Part shown: positions 34,829-42,972 of the stretch, one piece after another
Position numbering within the stretch: the stretch's first letter is position 1
Layout of the letters: each line of letters starts with the position of its first letter
From: Melioribacter sp.
Lineage (GTDB): Bacteria > Bacteroidota > Ignavibacteria > Ignavibacteriales > Melioribacteraceae
Reading direction: 5' to 3'
NCBI GenBank assembly: GCA_003155655.1
Contig: PMDS01000031.1
Span: 1-42,972, forward strand
Length of the DNA stretch: 42,972 bases
Made by a program: the position numbers and the translations under genes
Notes under the pieces: model-generated
Databases searched by the model: none
Told to the model about the DNA's origin: nothing
Seen by the model: the letters and a program-made list of their open reading frames with translations, nothing else

Positions 34829-35637
34829 TTAAATATTATTGTGTAATAATTATTTTTCTTTTTTGCGCCTCTTTATCTTTTGCTCAAGATGTAACTTATA
34901 ATAATGTGAAAAAACAATATGAAACATTTCAATTTGATAACGTGATTAAACTTTCCGACCAGTTAATTCAAAAAGGAATTTTGAGCGATTCTTTAAAGAT
35001 AGAATTGTACTTGATGCGTGCAAATATTTTCTACCAGAGAAGTGATGATCAATCTACAAGAAATAGTTTTGAAGAGATATTAAAAATACAGAAGAAGTAT
35101 ATACCCGACCCATCGAATATTTCTTCCAAGTTAATTGCTATTTTCAATGAAGTTAAAACTGAATACATGCGGAAAAACCCTGATATTGTTCAACATCCGG
35201 ATTCAACCCAAATTAAAAAGGAAGTTAAATTTGTCGACCCCCTTATTATGTGGAATGCACGAATACTTAGCGTCTTTCCGGGATTGGGACAATTGTACCT
35301 GGGTTATAAAACTAAAGGGTGGATTGAAACAGCGTTTTCAGCAGTTAATCTGGGCGCGTTAATTTATTTTCATTTAGATACAAATAAGAAAGAAAAAGAT
35401 TATTTGAATGAAACTAATAATCTGCTCATTCAACAGAAATATGATGATTATAATAAGTCTTATAAGTTTAGGACAGCATTATTATTATTGTATGCAGTGC
35501 ATTTTGTTTATAGCCAAATAGATTTAACCTTTTTTTCAAATGAGCCACCGCTGGGTGTTTCTCTTCAGGAAAAAACCTCTGTAAATTCGACGGTCTCAAT
35601 GAGCGATCTCCAGTTGAATTTCAGGATTCATTTTTGA
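34825..35637 (+). CDS. DUF5683-like membrane protein with N-terminal signal
   Basis: 270 residues. A signal peptide or anchor comes first (CVIIIFLFCASLSFAQ), then about 95 residues of helical, TPR-like sequence, then MWNARILSVFPGLGQLYLGY with GQLYLGYKTKG and following helices (AFSAVNLGALIYF, ALLLLYAVHFVYSQID), the pattern of the DUF5683/TM2-like region of Bacteroidota proteins. Function unknown. The ATG overlaps the kelch gene stop (ATGA), so it is co-translated with it. It might be part of an envelope system supporting the T9SS protein; this is inference. Confidence 0.6.
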   Translation: MIKYYCVIIIFLFCASLSFAQDVTYNNVKKQYETFQFDNVIKLSDQLIQKGILSDSLKIELYLMRANIFYQRSDDQSTRNSFEEILKIQKKYIPDPSNISSKLIAIFNEVKTEYMRKNPDIVQHPDSTQIKKEVKFVDPLIMWNARILSVFPGLGQLYLGYKTKGWIETAFSAVNLGALIYFHLDTNKKEKDYLNETNNLLIQQKYDDYNKSYKFRTALLLLYAVHFVYSQIDLTFFSNEPPLGVSLQEKTSVNSTVSMSDLQLNFRIHF

Positions 35638-35667
35638 CTTTGAAAGGCTATGTATATAATTCGTTTA

Positions 35668-35686
35668 CCACGAATATTATTCGTGG
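35668..35686. terminator. Hairpin after the kelch-DUF5683 gene cluster
   Basis: CCACGAAT-ATT-ATTCGTGG is an 8-bp stem, 3-base loop, 31 bp past the stop at 35637. No strong T-run follows. It could terminate or stabilise the 3' end, or be another short REP-type hairpin like those at 8669-8805. Confidence 0.4.
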
Positions 35687-35788
35687 CAAGTATATGTCCT
35701 ATTGAAAAACAAGTAGATAAAAATTATAAAATGATGAGAAAACGGGCTATAAACGCATTTTTTATCTGTGCAGGAATTAAATAAAACC

Positions 35789-35803
35789 TGGCACTCCACT
35801 TGT
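35789..35803 (+). promoter_or_regulatory. Sigma54-like promoter (-24/-12)
   Basis: TGGCACTCCACTTGT fits the sigma54 consensus TGGCAC-N5-TTGC at all but the last C: GG and GT are separated by the required 10 bp. A TATAAT also lies at 35804-35809. No annotated gene follows within 300 bp on this strand; the next element is a terminator at 35848. Confidence 0.4.
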
Positions 35804-35814
35804 TATAATATAGG

Positions 35815-35893
35815 CACACACACAAATAAGGCTCCGTCCTTAAGATTGGCGAAGGGTAAAAAGTTTAAGAAGGTCCTTCGCCTTCTTTTTTTT
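35815..35893 (+). ncRNA. Possible small RNA between a sigma54-like promoter and a terminator
   Basis: From the predicted start, about 12 bp after the -12 element, to the T-run of the terminator is about 80 bases with no ORF with a ribosome site. The transcript would contain AAGGCTCCGTCCTT and the terminator hairpin. It matches no RNA family that I recognise. It is supported only by the promoter and terminator around it. Confidence 0.3.
35848..35893 (+). terminator. Rho-independent terminator
   Basis: GGCGAAGG (35848-35855) pairs with CCTTCGCC (35875-35882) over a 19-base loop and is followed by TTCTTTTTTTT. Stem plus T-run is the classic arrangement. It ends transcription on the plus strand, from either the sigma54-like promoter or read-through from the operon. 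Confidence 0.6.
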
Positions 35894-36151
35894 AAACAAA
35901 TCATCATTATCACCATCACTATTAGAGATAGTATCATAAAGTAATCTGCAATCAAAGCTAATTGAAACATACAGGGAAAGGAACAGGTATAAATAATTAA
36001 TGTTAAAAATGTAATTATATATATGGAGTATAGATTTCAAACAGAAGTTAGGGAATCTAACAAGAAATATTGAAACATTTTGCCTGTTTTCTATTATTGC
36101 TGGAATTTTTATATTGGTAGTAAGAATTCAACTAAGAAAGTATATTTAATT

Positions 36152-36517
36152 ATGGACTTTAAGTCGGAAATAGTTGGTGAAGTAGCAATAGTACATGTCT
36201 TTTTGAATAGAGCCACACTTGCAAAAGCAGTAAAATTCAAAGAGTTTGTTGGGGATATAATTACAAGCGGCTCGGCAAAAATTATAATTGATTTAAGCAT
36301 TTGCGAATACGTTGATTCAACATTTCTTGGTGCAATGGTTGCATTACTTAAAAAGGTAAACTCTTTAAATGGTGATTTAAGGTTAGTTTATAATAAAGAT
36401 TTGCCATCACTGGTCTTTGTTCTTACCCGTATGGATAAGGTATTTAAAGTTTTTCCTTCTCTTGATGAAGCTGTTGAAAGTTTTGAGGGCAGTAAACCTA
36501 AACTTACCTGGAAGTAA
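36152..36517 (+). CDS. STAS-domain protein (anti-sigma factor antagonist-like)
   Basis: 121 residues from the ATG at 36152 (MDFKSEIVGEVAIVHVF); the frame is open upstream, but the residues there do not belong to the fold. KIIIDLSICEYVDSTFLGAM has the STAS phosphorylation region with DST, and FKVFPSLDEAVESF closes the domain. STAS antagonists bind serine kinases/anti-sigma factors and are controlled by a phosphatase. It is a close relative of the protein at 41392 (both share IDLS...VDSTFLG and LKKV). It stands 515 bp after its upstream neighbour and ends 4 bp from the U32 gene, convergent. Confidence 0.8.
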   Translation: MDFKSEIVGEVAIVHVFLNRATLAKAVKFKEFVGDIITSGSAKIIIDLSICEYVDSTFLGAMVALLKKVNSLNGDLRLVYNKDLPSLVFVLTRMDKVFKVFPSLDEAVESFEGSKPKLTWK

Positions 36518-36520
36518 TTT

Positions 36521-37738
36521 TCAATTATTTATTTGAACAATTTTATAAACCCTGTCGTTTGCCCTTACAAGATCACCGCATTCAAAAGTAATATCATTCC
36601 CTTTTTCGATTGCATCAAGTTCGGTTTCATCTTTTTTTAATTTGCCTAGTTTCAAGTCAACAACACCGGTAGTACTTCCCATTATATAAATTGAATCACC
36701 GGTACTTAATGATTCTGCTTCTGCACGCACAAAGGCAATTTTACTTTTTTTATAATAGTTTAATACCCTTCCCACATAAACTTTTTTTGTTGTCGCAACA
36801 TTGCCGTATATTTTTGTATAACTCTCAGAGCCTGGCTCTCCAAAATAAAAACCTTGTGAAAACCCACGGTTATATACTTTTTTCAACTCTTCAAGAAATT
36901 CTTTTTTAACATCGATTGTAAGTTTATTTTCATAATAAAAATCAATTGCCTTACGGTAAACCGAAACAGTTTTTGCAATATATTCCGGAGCTCTTTTTCT
37001 TCCTTCTATTTTAAATGCATCAATACCTGCTTCTATAAGTTTATCAATAAATTCGATTGTACATAGATCTTTTGGAGAAAGAACATAATCCTGCCCAAGA
37101 ATAAGAGAAAATTTTTCATCAACATCTTTTATTTCATATTCTCGTCGGCAAGGCTGCAGGCATTCACCGCGGTTTGCGCTTTTATCAAAAACCTCATGGC
37201 TCATAAAGCATCTCCCGCTTACAGCAATGCACATCGCTCCATGAACAAAAGCTTCAATTTCAATATTTGATTTGCTTCTAATTTCTATAATTTTATCCAA
37301 CGTACATTCCCTGGCTAGAACTATTCGTTTAGCGCCAAGTTGTTCATAAAATTTTACTGCATCCGAATTTGATATAGATGCTTGCGTGCTTATACAAAAA
37401 GGCATACTATACTTGATACATTTTTGTATAACAGACATGTCCCAGCAAATAATCATTTCAATACCAGCCGTTTTAGAAGCCTGGACAATTTCATCAAGTT
37501 CATTAAGCTCATCTTCAAAAACAATCGTGTTGAGTGTAAGGTGTGCCTTTACTTCATTATCTTTACAATGATTAACAATATGGGCAAGGTCTTTAATCTC
37601 AAAATTATTTGCTGCTGCACGCATACTTAATTTTTTTAGACCAAAATAAACGGCATTTGCACCGCTGTTGATGGCAACATTAAGCATACTCCAGTCACCG
37701 GCCGGGGCAAGCAATTCCGGCTTTTTAAATTTATTCAT
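36521..37738 (-). CDS. Peptidase U32 family protein (TrhP/YegQ-like)
   Basis: 405 residues. The family core is present: KPELLAPAGDWSMLNVAINS GANAVYFG at the start, HGAMCIAVSGRCFMS then GECLQPCRREYEI with Cys spacing (C-x-I...C...C-x3-C), which in relatives binds an iron-sulfur cluster, and DAFKIEGRKRAPEYIA. U32 members thought to be peptidases are now known to include prephenate- or O2-dependent RNA hydroxylases (TrhP, RlhA) and ubiquinone enzymes; length and Cys pattern fit the TrhP branch, so tRNA wobble uridine hydroxylation is the most likely role. It is read away from the signalling genes downstream. Confidence 0.85.
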   Translation of the reverse strand: MNKFKKPELLAPAGDWSMLNVAINSGANAVYFGLKKLSMRAAANNFEIKDLAHIVNHCKDNEVKAHLTLNTIVFEDELNELDEIVQASKTAGIEMIICWDMSVIQKCIKYSMPFCISTQASISNSDAVKFYEQLGAKRIVLARECTLDKIIEIRSKSNIEIEAFVHGAMCIAVSGRCFMSHEVFDKSANRGECLQPCRREYEIKDVDEKFSLILGQDYVLSPKDLCTIEFIDKLIEAGIDAFKIEGRKRAPEYIAKTVSVYRKAIDFYYENKLTIDVKKEFLEELKKVYNRGFSQGFYFGEPGSESYTKIYGNVATTKKVYVGRVLNYYKKSKIAFVRAEAESLSTGDSIYIMGSTTGVVDLKLGKLKKDETELDAIEKGNDITFECGDLVRANDRVYKIVQINN

Positions 37739-38006
37739 ATAAAGCTTTTCTCTCTTTTATGTAAAATAATAACAAAAGTTGAGTAATAATTATATAAAAG
37801 TGATTTAATGCTGATTTTGATTAATTATTGGCATATAAGAATAGTATTTAAGGTTTGTTTTAACAATTTATTATTTATGCTTCTGGATATACTTTTTACT
37901 TCTTATTGGTATTTTTTGCAAAAAAAAGCATATATATGAACAGCCTCTATATTTAGTAGACTGAATTTATTATCTTGCATCAAAATAATACAGGCTTGAT
38001 TAAGAT

Positions 38007-39971
38007 TTGATGAAAAATGGGACAGAAAGCACTTTAGAAAGGATTTGCTTAAAATATAAATGTGATCTTGGCTTTATATTAAAAAACAGCGGTAAGGAAA
38101 ATATTATTCTTTATCTAAATGGAAATATACCTAAGGATCAAGAAGAGCTTATTGCAATTACTAAACTTATAACAAAAAAAAATGATCCAACTCTTACAGA
38201 AATAAAGTTATCGAAAGCGTACAAACTATTTTGTACTAAGTTTGGGCTCAAATCATTTTATAAAGAAAAATATTTTGAAGATTCAAACACAAAATATTAT
38301 TTGGTACTCTTTTCTAAAAATAAGCTCCCCAATTCTAAAGAGATTCATGAAGATTTAACATCATTATCAGAAGAAGTTAAAAATCAAGCCGGAAAATCAT
38401 CACAGATAATTTTAACAACGCCGGCTGAAACCGTTTTGGATCATCCAGAGGTTAATCAAGAAATAAAAGAAATACTAGCAGGCGTTAATATTGTTTTATT
38501 TTCTACGAATGCTGAAGGTTCTGAATATACCTTTATTTCTGCCGCCGCACGCACTCTTTTTGGTTATTCACCAGATGAGGTTTATCAAAATAAATTTCAG
38601 ATTCGTAATTCCATTAGCGAATCAGATCTTCCCGGCTTTAATGATTTTCTGTTAAAATTAAAGAGCGGAGAGGAATCAGTAATTGAATACAGAATACATG
38701 ACCGGTTTGGAAAAGAACATTGGGTACGGCATTCAGGAATTCCAATAATTAGAAAAAATAATATTGTAAGAATTGTTGGAACAATTCAAGATGTTACAGA
38801 TGAAAAAATAATTCAATTACGGTTAGAGAACTCTGAAGAAAGATTTAGAATGCTGATTGATACGGCAGAAGATTTGATTTTTATTTTAGATGGTTTTGGC
38901 TGCTTTGGAATGGTAAATAAAAACGGCGCAAGCGCACTTGGTTATACTCCCGACGAGATGATTGGGAGACATTTTTTGGAGTTTATTGATAAAGAAGATG
39001 AAGGTAAAGTTGCCGCCGCATTTTCTAAAATTTTAAACTCAGATGGAATAACAAGATTTGAAACTTTATTTTTAGATCGTTTTGATAAAAGGGTAATGTT
39101 TGAAATCAGCGCAAAACCAATGCTGGCAGGTGGTCAAGTTTCTGGAATGCTGAGTATTGGGCGTAATATTACAAGAAGAAAACTCGACGAACAAAAAATA
39201 AGAGATCTCAATACAAAATTAGTAGAAGCTAACAGGATAATTTCGATTGAACGAGAGCGGGCAAGACATAAAATTACAGTACTTGAGGAACTTAATAAAC
39301 TTAAAGGTGAGTTTATATCGAATGTTTCCCACGAATTGCGCACGCCCCTTGCTTCAATTGTTGGATTTGCCGAAACATTAATATCAGATTCCGATCTTCC
39401 TAAGGCAACTGTACAGGAATTCAGTAATATTATTTTGATGGAAGGAAAAAGACTTGGAAAACTAATAAACGATATTCTGGATTTTTCAAAACTTCAAAGC
39501 GGTGATGATGAACTTCACTTAGAAAATATTAATATTGTTTATGTTATTAACGAAGTCATTAGAAATTTTAGTGATCAAATCAAAGAAAAGAATTTTATAA
39601 TATCAAAAGAATATCCGAAGAATGATTTAATAGTGAGCATTGACAAAGAACGCATGTTAAAAGTACTTTCAAATTTGCTTTCAAATGCAATTAAATATAC
39701 AAACCCGGGCGGAAGAATTTCATTTATAGTTCAAGATTTTGGAAAAGAGATCGAAATAGCCGTTACAGATACAGGAATTGGAATTCCCGAAGATGAACTT
39801 CCAAAACTTTTTCAAAAGTTTAGCAAAATTCAGCAGTCTGGTAGTCCGCTGGGAGGTGCCGGATTTGGGCTCGTAAATTCTAAACAAATTATAGAATTAC
39901 ATAAAGGCTTTATAAAAGTTAGAAGCCAGATCAACAAGGGAACAACATTTATTATAAGATTACCAAAGTAG
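38007..39971 (+). CDS. PAS-domain sensor histidine kinase
   Basis: 654 residues with no clear membrane span, so probably cytoplasmic. About 150 unassigned residues come first, then two PAS domains (about 150-270, with FLLKLKSGEESVIEYRIHDR and HWVRHSGIPII; about 275-395 with FRMLIDTAEDLIFILDGFGC), a short coiled coil, the H-box FISNVSHELRTPLASIVGF with His 442, and a complete HATPase domain (N box SNLLSNAIKYTNPGG, DTGIGIPEDELPKLFQKFSK, GFGLVNSKQII). Its output partner is the NtrC-type regulator beginning 18 bp downstream. Confidence 0.92.
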   Translation: MMKNGTESTLERICLKYKCDLGFILKNSGKENIILYLNGNIPKDQEELIAITKLITKKNDPTLTEIKLSKAYKLFCTKFGLKSFYKEKYFEDSNTKYYLVLFSKNKLPNSKEIHEDLTSLSEEVKNQAGKSSQIILTTPAETVLDHPEVNQEIKEILAGVNIVLFSTNAEGSEYTFISAAARTLFGYSPDEVYQNKFQIRNSISESDLPGFNDFLLKLKSGEESVIEYRIHDRFGKEHWVRHSGIPIIRKNNIVRIVGTIQDVTDEKIIQLRLENSEERFRMLIDTAEDLIFILDGFGCFGMVNKNGASALGYTPDEMIGRHFLEFIDKEDEGKVAAAFSKILNSDGITRFETLFLDRFDKRVMFEISAKPMLAGGQVSGMLSIGRNITRRKLDEQKIRDLNTKLVEANRIISIERERARHKITVLEELNKLKGEFISNVSHELRTPLASIVGFAETLISDSDLPKATVQEFSNIILMEGKRLGKLINDILDFSKLQSGDDELHLENINIVYVINEVIRNFSDQIKEKNFIISKEYPKNDLIVSIDKERMLKVLSNLLSNAIKYTNPGGRISFIVQDFGKEIEIAVTDTGIGIPEDELPKLFQKFSKIQQSGSPLGGAGFGLVNSKQIIELHKGFIKVRSQINKGTTFIIRLPK

Positions 39972-39989
39972 TTTTTAGCCGAGGAAATA

Positions 39990-41372
39990 TTGGAAAAATT
40001 AATATTTATTGTTGATGACGAAGACTCAATACAAAAAATGCTTCTGCATTGGGTAAAGAATCAGTGGGGATACGAATGTAAAACTTTTTCAAATGGTTCA
40101 GACGCACTTAATGCAATGGCCGATAATCCGGATTTAGTTCTTTTGGATATAATGCTTCCGGATATTAATGGCAACGAGGTGCTAAGTAGAATAAAACAGA
40201 AATATCCACATCTTCCGGTTATTATGCTTTCTGCGCAAGGCAGCGTGGAAGTTGCATTGGAATCTGTACGGCTTGGTGCATTTGATTATTTTCCCAAACC
40301 AATTGATAAAAACCGCCTTGAGCCAGCGTTAAGAAATGCTATTAAAAACTTTGACCTTGAGCGCGAACTTGAAAATTTAAAAGAGAACCTTGAAAAAGAA
40401 TTCAGTTTTGAAAATATAATTTCTGCAGATAAAAAAATGCAGGACGCCTTCAAAATGGTTTCCAAAGTACTCGATAATGATATAACAGTTTTAATAACCG
40501 GTGAAAGTGGAACAGGGAAGGAATTAATTGCACGCGCAATTCATTATAATGGTAAAAGAAAAGCCGCCCCATTTGTTGTTGTAAATTGTGCATCTATTCC
40601 AAGAGAACTTCTTGAAAGCGAATTATTTGGGCATGAAAAGGGCTCATTTACCGGTGCTCATGTAAGAAAGATCGGAAAGTTTGAACTGGCAAGAGGAGGC
40701 ACAATATTTCTTGATGAAATTGGTGAAATGGAAATGGCTCTTCAGGCTAAAATATTACGCGTAATTCAGCAAAAGGAATTTGAAAGAGTTGGCGGGAATG
40801 AGATTATCAAAACCGATGTTAGAATAATTTCTGCTACAAACCGTGATCTAAAATCGGCTGTAACTAATAAACTTTTCCGTGAGGATCTATATTATCGATT
40901 AGCTTCTTTCCCAATTCATATTCTTCCGCTTCGTGAGAGAAAAGGTGATATAGTTATTTTGATTAACCACTTTCTGAAAGTTTTTAATGAAAAACTTGGA
41001 AAACATGTCAAAACATTTAGTAAACCCGCGCTTAAAATTATGTACGATTACGACTGGCCGGGAAACGTTCGCGAATTGGAAAATACTATTGAAAGATGTA
41101 TGATTTTGAGCGATAATGAACTTATTGAGACAGATACGCTGCCTTCAAACATAACATCACAGTTTAACGTTGGTGTGTCTAATAGCAATGGCGTAATGTT
41201 TGGAGAGGATTCTCCGGTAATTCCATTTGAAAAATTAAAGGAAGAAGCTATACGTCATGCGCTAAAAGTTACTGAGGGCAACATAGTTGAAGCTGCAAGA
41301 AAACTCAAAATAGGAAGAGCAACACTTTATAGATTAATGGATAAATACAAAATTGAATCACCAAAAGAATAA
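39990..41372 (+). CDS. NtrC-family response regulator (receiver-AAA-Fis)
   Basis: 460 residues from a TTG start, with GAGGAAA before it. The receiver has DDE at 10-12 and phosphoacceptor D53 (VLLDIMLPD), the central AAA+ has GESGTGKE at 171-178 and GSFTGA at 218-223 (a common variant of GAFTGA), and the Fis-like HTH ends the protein (GNIVEAARKLKIGRATLYRL). It activates sigma54 promoters on phosphorylation by the preceding kinase. It is followed by the STAS gene, whose start is 19 bp after the stop. A second sigma54 activator lies 8 kb away (30411), so sigma54 should be important in this organism. Confidence 0.93.
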   Translation: MEKLIFIVDDEDSIQKMLLHWVKNQWGYECKTFSNGSDALNAMADNPDLVLLDIMLPDINGNEVLSRIKQKYPHLPVIMLSAQGSVEVALESVRLGAFDYFPKPIDKNRLEPALRNAIKNFDLERELENLKENLEKEFSFENIISADKKMQDAFKMVSKVLDNDITVLITGESGTGKELIARAIHYNGKRKAAPFVVVNCASIPRELLESELFGHEKGSFTGAHVRKIGKFELARGGTIFLDEIGEMEMALQAKILRVIQQKEFERVGGNEIIKTDVRIISATNRDLKSAVTNKLFREDLYYRLASFPIHILPLRERKGDIVILINHFLKVFNEKLGKHVKTFSKPALKIMYDYDWPGNVRELENTIERCMILSDNELIETDTLPSNITSQFNVGVSNSNGVMFGEDSPVIPFEKLKEEAIRHALKVTEGNIVEAARKLKIGRATLYRLMDKYKIESPKE

Positions 41373-41391
41373 TGTTACAGGAAGGTGCCAG

Positions 41392-41733
41392 ATGGGAATA
41401 ATTGAAGAAGAAATTGACGATATAGTTCTCGAAATAGTAAATCTCGACAGGGCTACAATGCGTGAGGCGGAAGAATTGAAAATTCAAGTAAATGAAAAAA
41501 TAAACAGGGGATATAAAAAAGTAATTATTGATTTAAGCTCAGTGGAATTTGTTGATTCTACTTTTTTAGGAGTTATTGTTAACACTCTTAAAAAGGTCGC
41601 TAAACTTGGCGGTGATTTGAAACTTGTTGGATTTCAACCCGCAGTCAGGTCTATGTTTGAACTTACAAGACTATTCAGAGTTTTTGAGTCATACAATGTA
41701 TTGCAAGACGCTATTAAAAGTTTTAATAAATAA
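41392..41733 (+). CDS. STAS-domain protein, second copy
   Basis: 113 residues from the ATG at 41392, which has GGAAGG upstream; the frame upstream overlaps the response regulator's end and is not needed. VNLDRATMREAEELKIQVNE, KVIIDLSSVEFVDSTFLGVI and FELTRLFRVFESYNVL are the STAS landmarks, the DST giving the phosphoserine site. It is very similar to the product of 36152-36517. In partner switching it would bind a serine kinase and be dephosphorylated by a PP2C enzyme, such as the one encoded next. Confidence 0.85.
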   Translation: MGIIEEEIDDIVLEIVNLDRATMREAEELKIQVNEKINRGYKKVIIDLSSVEFVDSTFLGVIVNTLKKVAKLGGDLKLVGFQPAVRSMFELTRLFRVFESYNVLQDAIKSFNK

Positions 41734-41793
41734 ATTCGATTTTACGGCCGACGCTGAATACCTCTGCCGGAAATAATTTTTTTTGAGAAAATA

Positions 41794-42939
41794 GTGATAC
41801 AAGACAATATAAATAAAACCACAGGAACCATTCTTCTTGTAGAAGATGAACCTAATATTGCTAAGCTTTTTAATTTCAATTTATCAAGGGCAGGATTCCA
41901 TTGCGAAATAGCAAACAATGGTAAAGAGGGTTTGAAGCTTGCAGAAAAAATTAAACCGGACCTCATTATTAGTGATGTTATGATGCCTGAAGTTGACGGC
42001 TATGAATTCCGAAGACTGCTTTTAAAAAATCCTGAATTGAAACAAATTCCTTTTGTTTTTCTTACTGCAAAGGGAGAGGATGATGATATTCTGCAGGGAT
42101 TTGATCTTGAAATTGAAGATTATATTATAAAAACGTCTAGTCCAAAAGTTGTAATTGCAAAAGTTTCAGCAATTCTTAAAAGCCTGGAAAAGGAAAGAGT
42201 TAAAGTAGTGGATGAGGTTCAGAAAGCTGCAGATTCAATGGGGGCAAAAGTTGTACCGGATGAGTTTCCTAAAACTGAAGGATTCCAGATTAAACATTGG
42301 CACATGCCATTTAAAAATATTCCCGGAGGAGACTTCATTGATTATTTTCAAATGGATGATGACCATTTAGCGATAATTCTTGGCGACGTGATGGGAAAAA
42401 GATGGGGCGCCTGGTATTTTGCAGTTGCTTATGCAGGATATGTGCGCAGTGCAGCGCGGTTTGTGTTAGAATCTTCAAACGATTATCAGCCAAGCCATAT
42501 TCTTCAGAAAGTAAATGAATCTATTTTTAAAGATGAAAGAATTTCGGAAGTGTTTATAACTCTCTCGGTAATTATTCTTGATACCAAAAATAAAATTGCC
42601 CGCTATTCCGGCGCAGGGGACTTGCCGCTGATTTATAAATCGAAGAATGTTGAAAGAATTTTATCGAAAGGAGTGCTGCTTGGATTTAGCAAAGCCGGTG
42701 AATATGAAGACCATGAGTTGAAACTGAAAAAAGGGGATGAACTGTTTGTTTTTACAGATGGAATTACTGAAGCGAGAAATGTAAAGGGAGAACTCTATTC
42801 AGAAGAACGGTTGATGAAATTCTTACAAAAGCTTGATCCTGATCAGGACACAATTGAACAGATTAAAAAGGAACTTGCTCAATATACAGGCGGTGAATTT
42901 GATGACGATGTTAGCGTAATTACTGTTAAAGTACTTTAA
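41794..42939 (+). CDS. Receiver-PP2C phosphatase (RsbU/SpoIIE-like)
   Basis: 381 residues from a GTG at 41794. The receiver (about 12-130) has VEDE and phosphoacceptor D61 (LIISDVMMPEVDG). A short linker leads to the PP2C/SpoIIE domain (about 170-381: GGDFIDYFQMDDDHLAIILG, ISEVFITLSVIILD, FTDGITEARN, GGEFDDDVSVITVKV). The usual DVSGHGxxAA is changed to DVMGKRWGAWYF, so catalytic geometry may differ, though the metal-binding Asp residues remain. Input is phosphorylation; output would be dephosphorylation of STAS proteins, fitting its place right after one. The serine kinase that completes the switch is not in this window. Confidence 0.85.
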   Translation: MIQDNINKTTGTILLVEDEPNIAKLFNFNLSRAGFHCEIANNGKEGLKLAEKIKPDLIISDVMMPEVDGYEFRRLLLKNPELKQIPFVFLTAKGEDDDILQGFDLEIEDYIIKTSSPKVVIAKVSAILKSLEKERVKVVDEVQKAADSMGAKVVPDEFPKTEGFQIKHWHMPFKNIPGGDFIDYFQMDDDHLAIILGDVMGKRWGAWYFAVAYAGYVRSAARFVLESSNDYQPSHILQKVNESIFKDERISEVFITLSVIILDTKNKIARYSGAGDLPLIYKSKNVERILSKGVLLGFSKAGEYEDHELKLKKGDELFVFTDGITEARNVKGELYSEERLMKFLQKLDPDQDTIEQIKKELAQYTGGEFDDDVSVITVKVL

Positions 42940-42972
42940 ATAATTATTTACTCACGTTACGCATAATTTAAT

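Noticed and set aside
37870-37930. Another sigma54 promoter (TTGGTATTTTTTGCA) before the histidine kinase
   Set aside because: The GG to GC distance is 8 bp rather than 10, so spacing excludes a normal sigma54 site.
1-42972. CRISPR arrays and tRNA or rRNA genes
   Set aside because: No regularly spaced direct repeats and no tRNA-like or rRNA-like sequence was recognised by eye in the intergenic regions; a tRNAscan or CRISPR search could still find something small.

Overview
The window is AT-rich chromosomal DNA from a bacterium of the Bacteroidota/Chlorobi/Ignavibacteria assemblage, most like Ignavibacteria. Grounds: a secreted kelch protein ending in a type IX secretion (T9SS) sorting domain with the NFPNPFNPST signature, GWxTD and carboxypeptidase-regulatory-like secreted proteins, a BlaI/BlaR1-type pair, and promoter-like sites of the TTTG / TAnnTTTG kind known from Bacteroidota. 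This placement is inferred from gene content, not from a marker tree. No tRNA, rRNA or CRISPR array was recognised.

Region 1 (1-8.5 kb, minus strand): the 5' part of an acetate-transporter-family gene, a small membrane protein, then a compact operon (transcribed 5939 to 843) of two paralogous carboxypeptidase-regulatory-like secreted proteins, a GWxTD/TPR protein and a TonB-like protein. Upstream lies a BlaI repressor / M56 (BlaR1-like) protease pair with a promoter and candidate operator.

Region 2 (6.3-12.9 kb) is a plastic segment. It is bounded by two inverted copies of a ~150 bp palindrome-bearing repeat. Inside are a cluster of short hairpins, a third paralogue of the secreted family, a MazEF-type toxin-antitoxin pair, a DUF4143 ATPase behind an iterated palindromic operator, and three gene ruins: a 3' half of mazF, a 5' end of a second GWxTD gene joined to it at a microhomology, and the C-terminal tail of a second clpB.

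Region 3 (13-19.9 kb) is housekeeping: clpB (minus) divergent from mnmE-mnmG-rsmG (plus). Two near-consensus parS sites lie in the 90 bp between mnmE and mnmG, which marks this as an origin-proximal segment of the chromosome. parA/parB, which often follow rsmG, are absent.

Region 4 (20-26.1 kb) sits where parAB would be expected and looks like a defence island: a SIR2-domain protein, a metallo-beta-lactamase-fold hydrolase, and an overlapping three-gene unit of an XRE-type regulator, a large N6-adenine-type DNA methyltransferase and a small PD-(D/E)xK nuclease candidate, probably a restriction-modification system.

Region 5 (26.5-35.9 kb, plus strand): a GNAT acetyltransferase, a secreted YCII protein, a YjjX-type NTPase overlapping a PhzF-type isomerase, then a lipoprotein, a GAF-sigma54 activator, a Ser/Thr kinase with PEGA repeats, a T9SS-exported kelch protein and a DUF5683-like protein. 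Downstream is a sigma54-like promoter followed by a terminator, a possible small-RNA gene.

Region 6 (36-42.9 kb): a STAS protein, a U32 peptidase-family protein on the opposite strand, and a signalling cluster of PAS histidine kinase, NtrC-type regulator, second STAS protein and receiver-PP2C phosphatase, pieces of two-component and partner-switching control.
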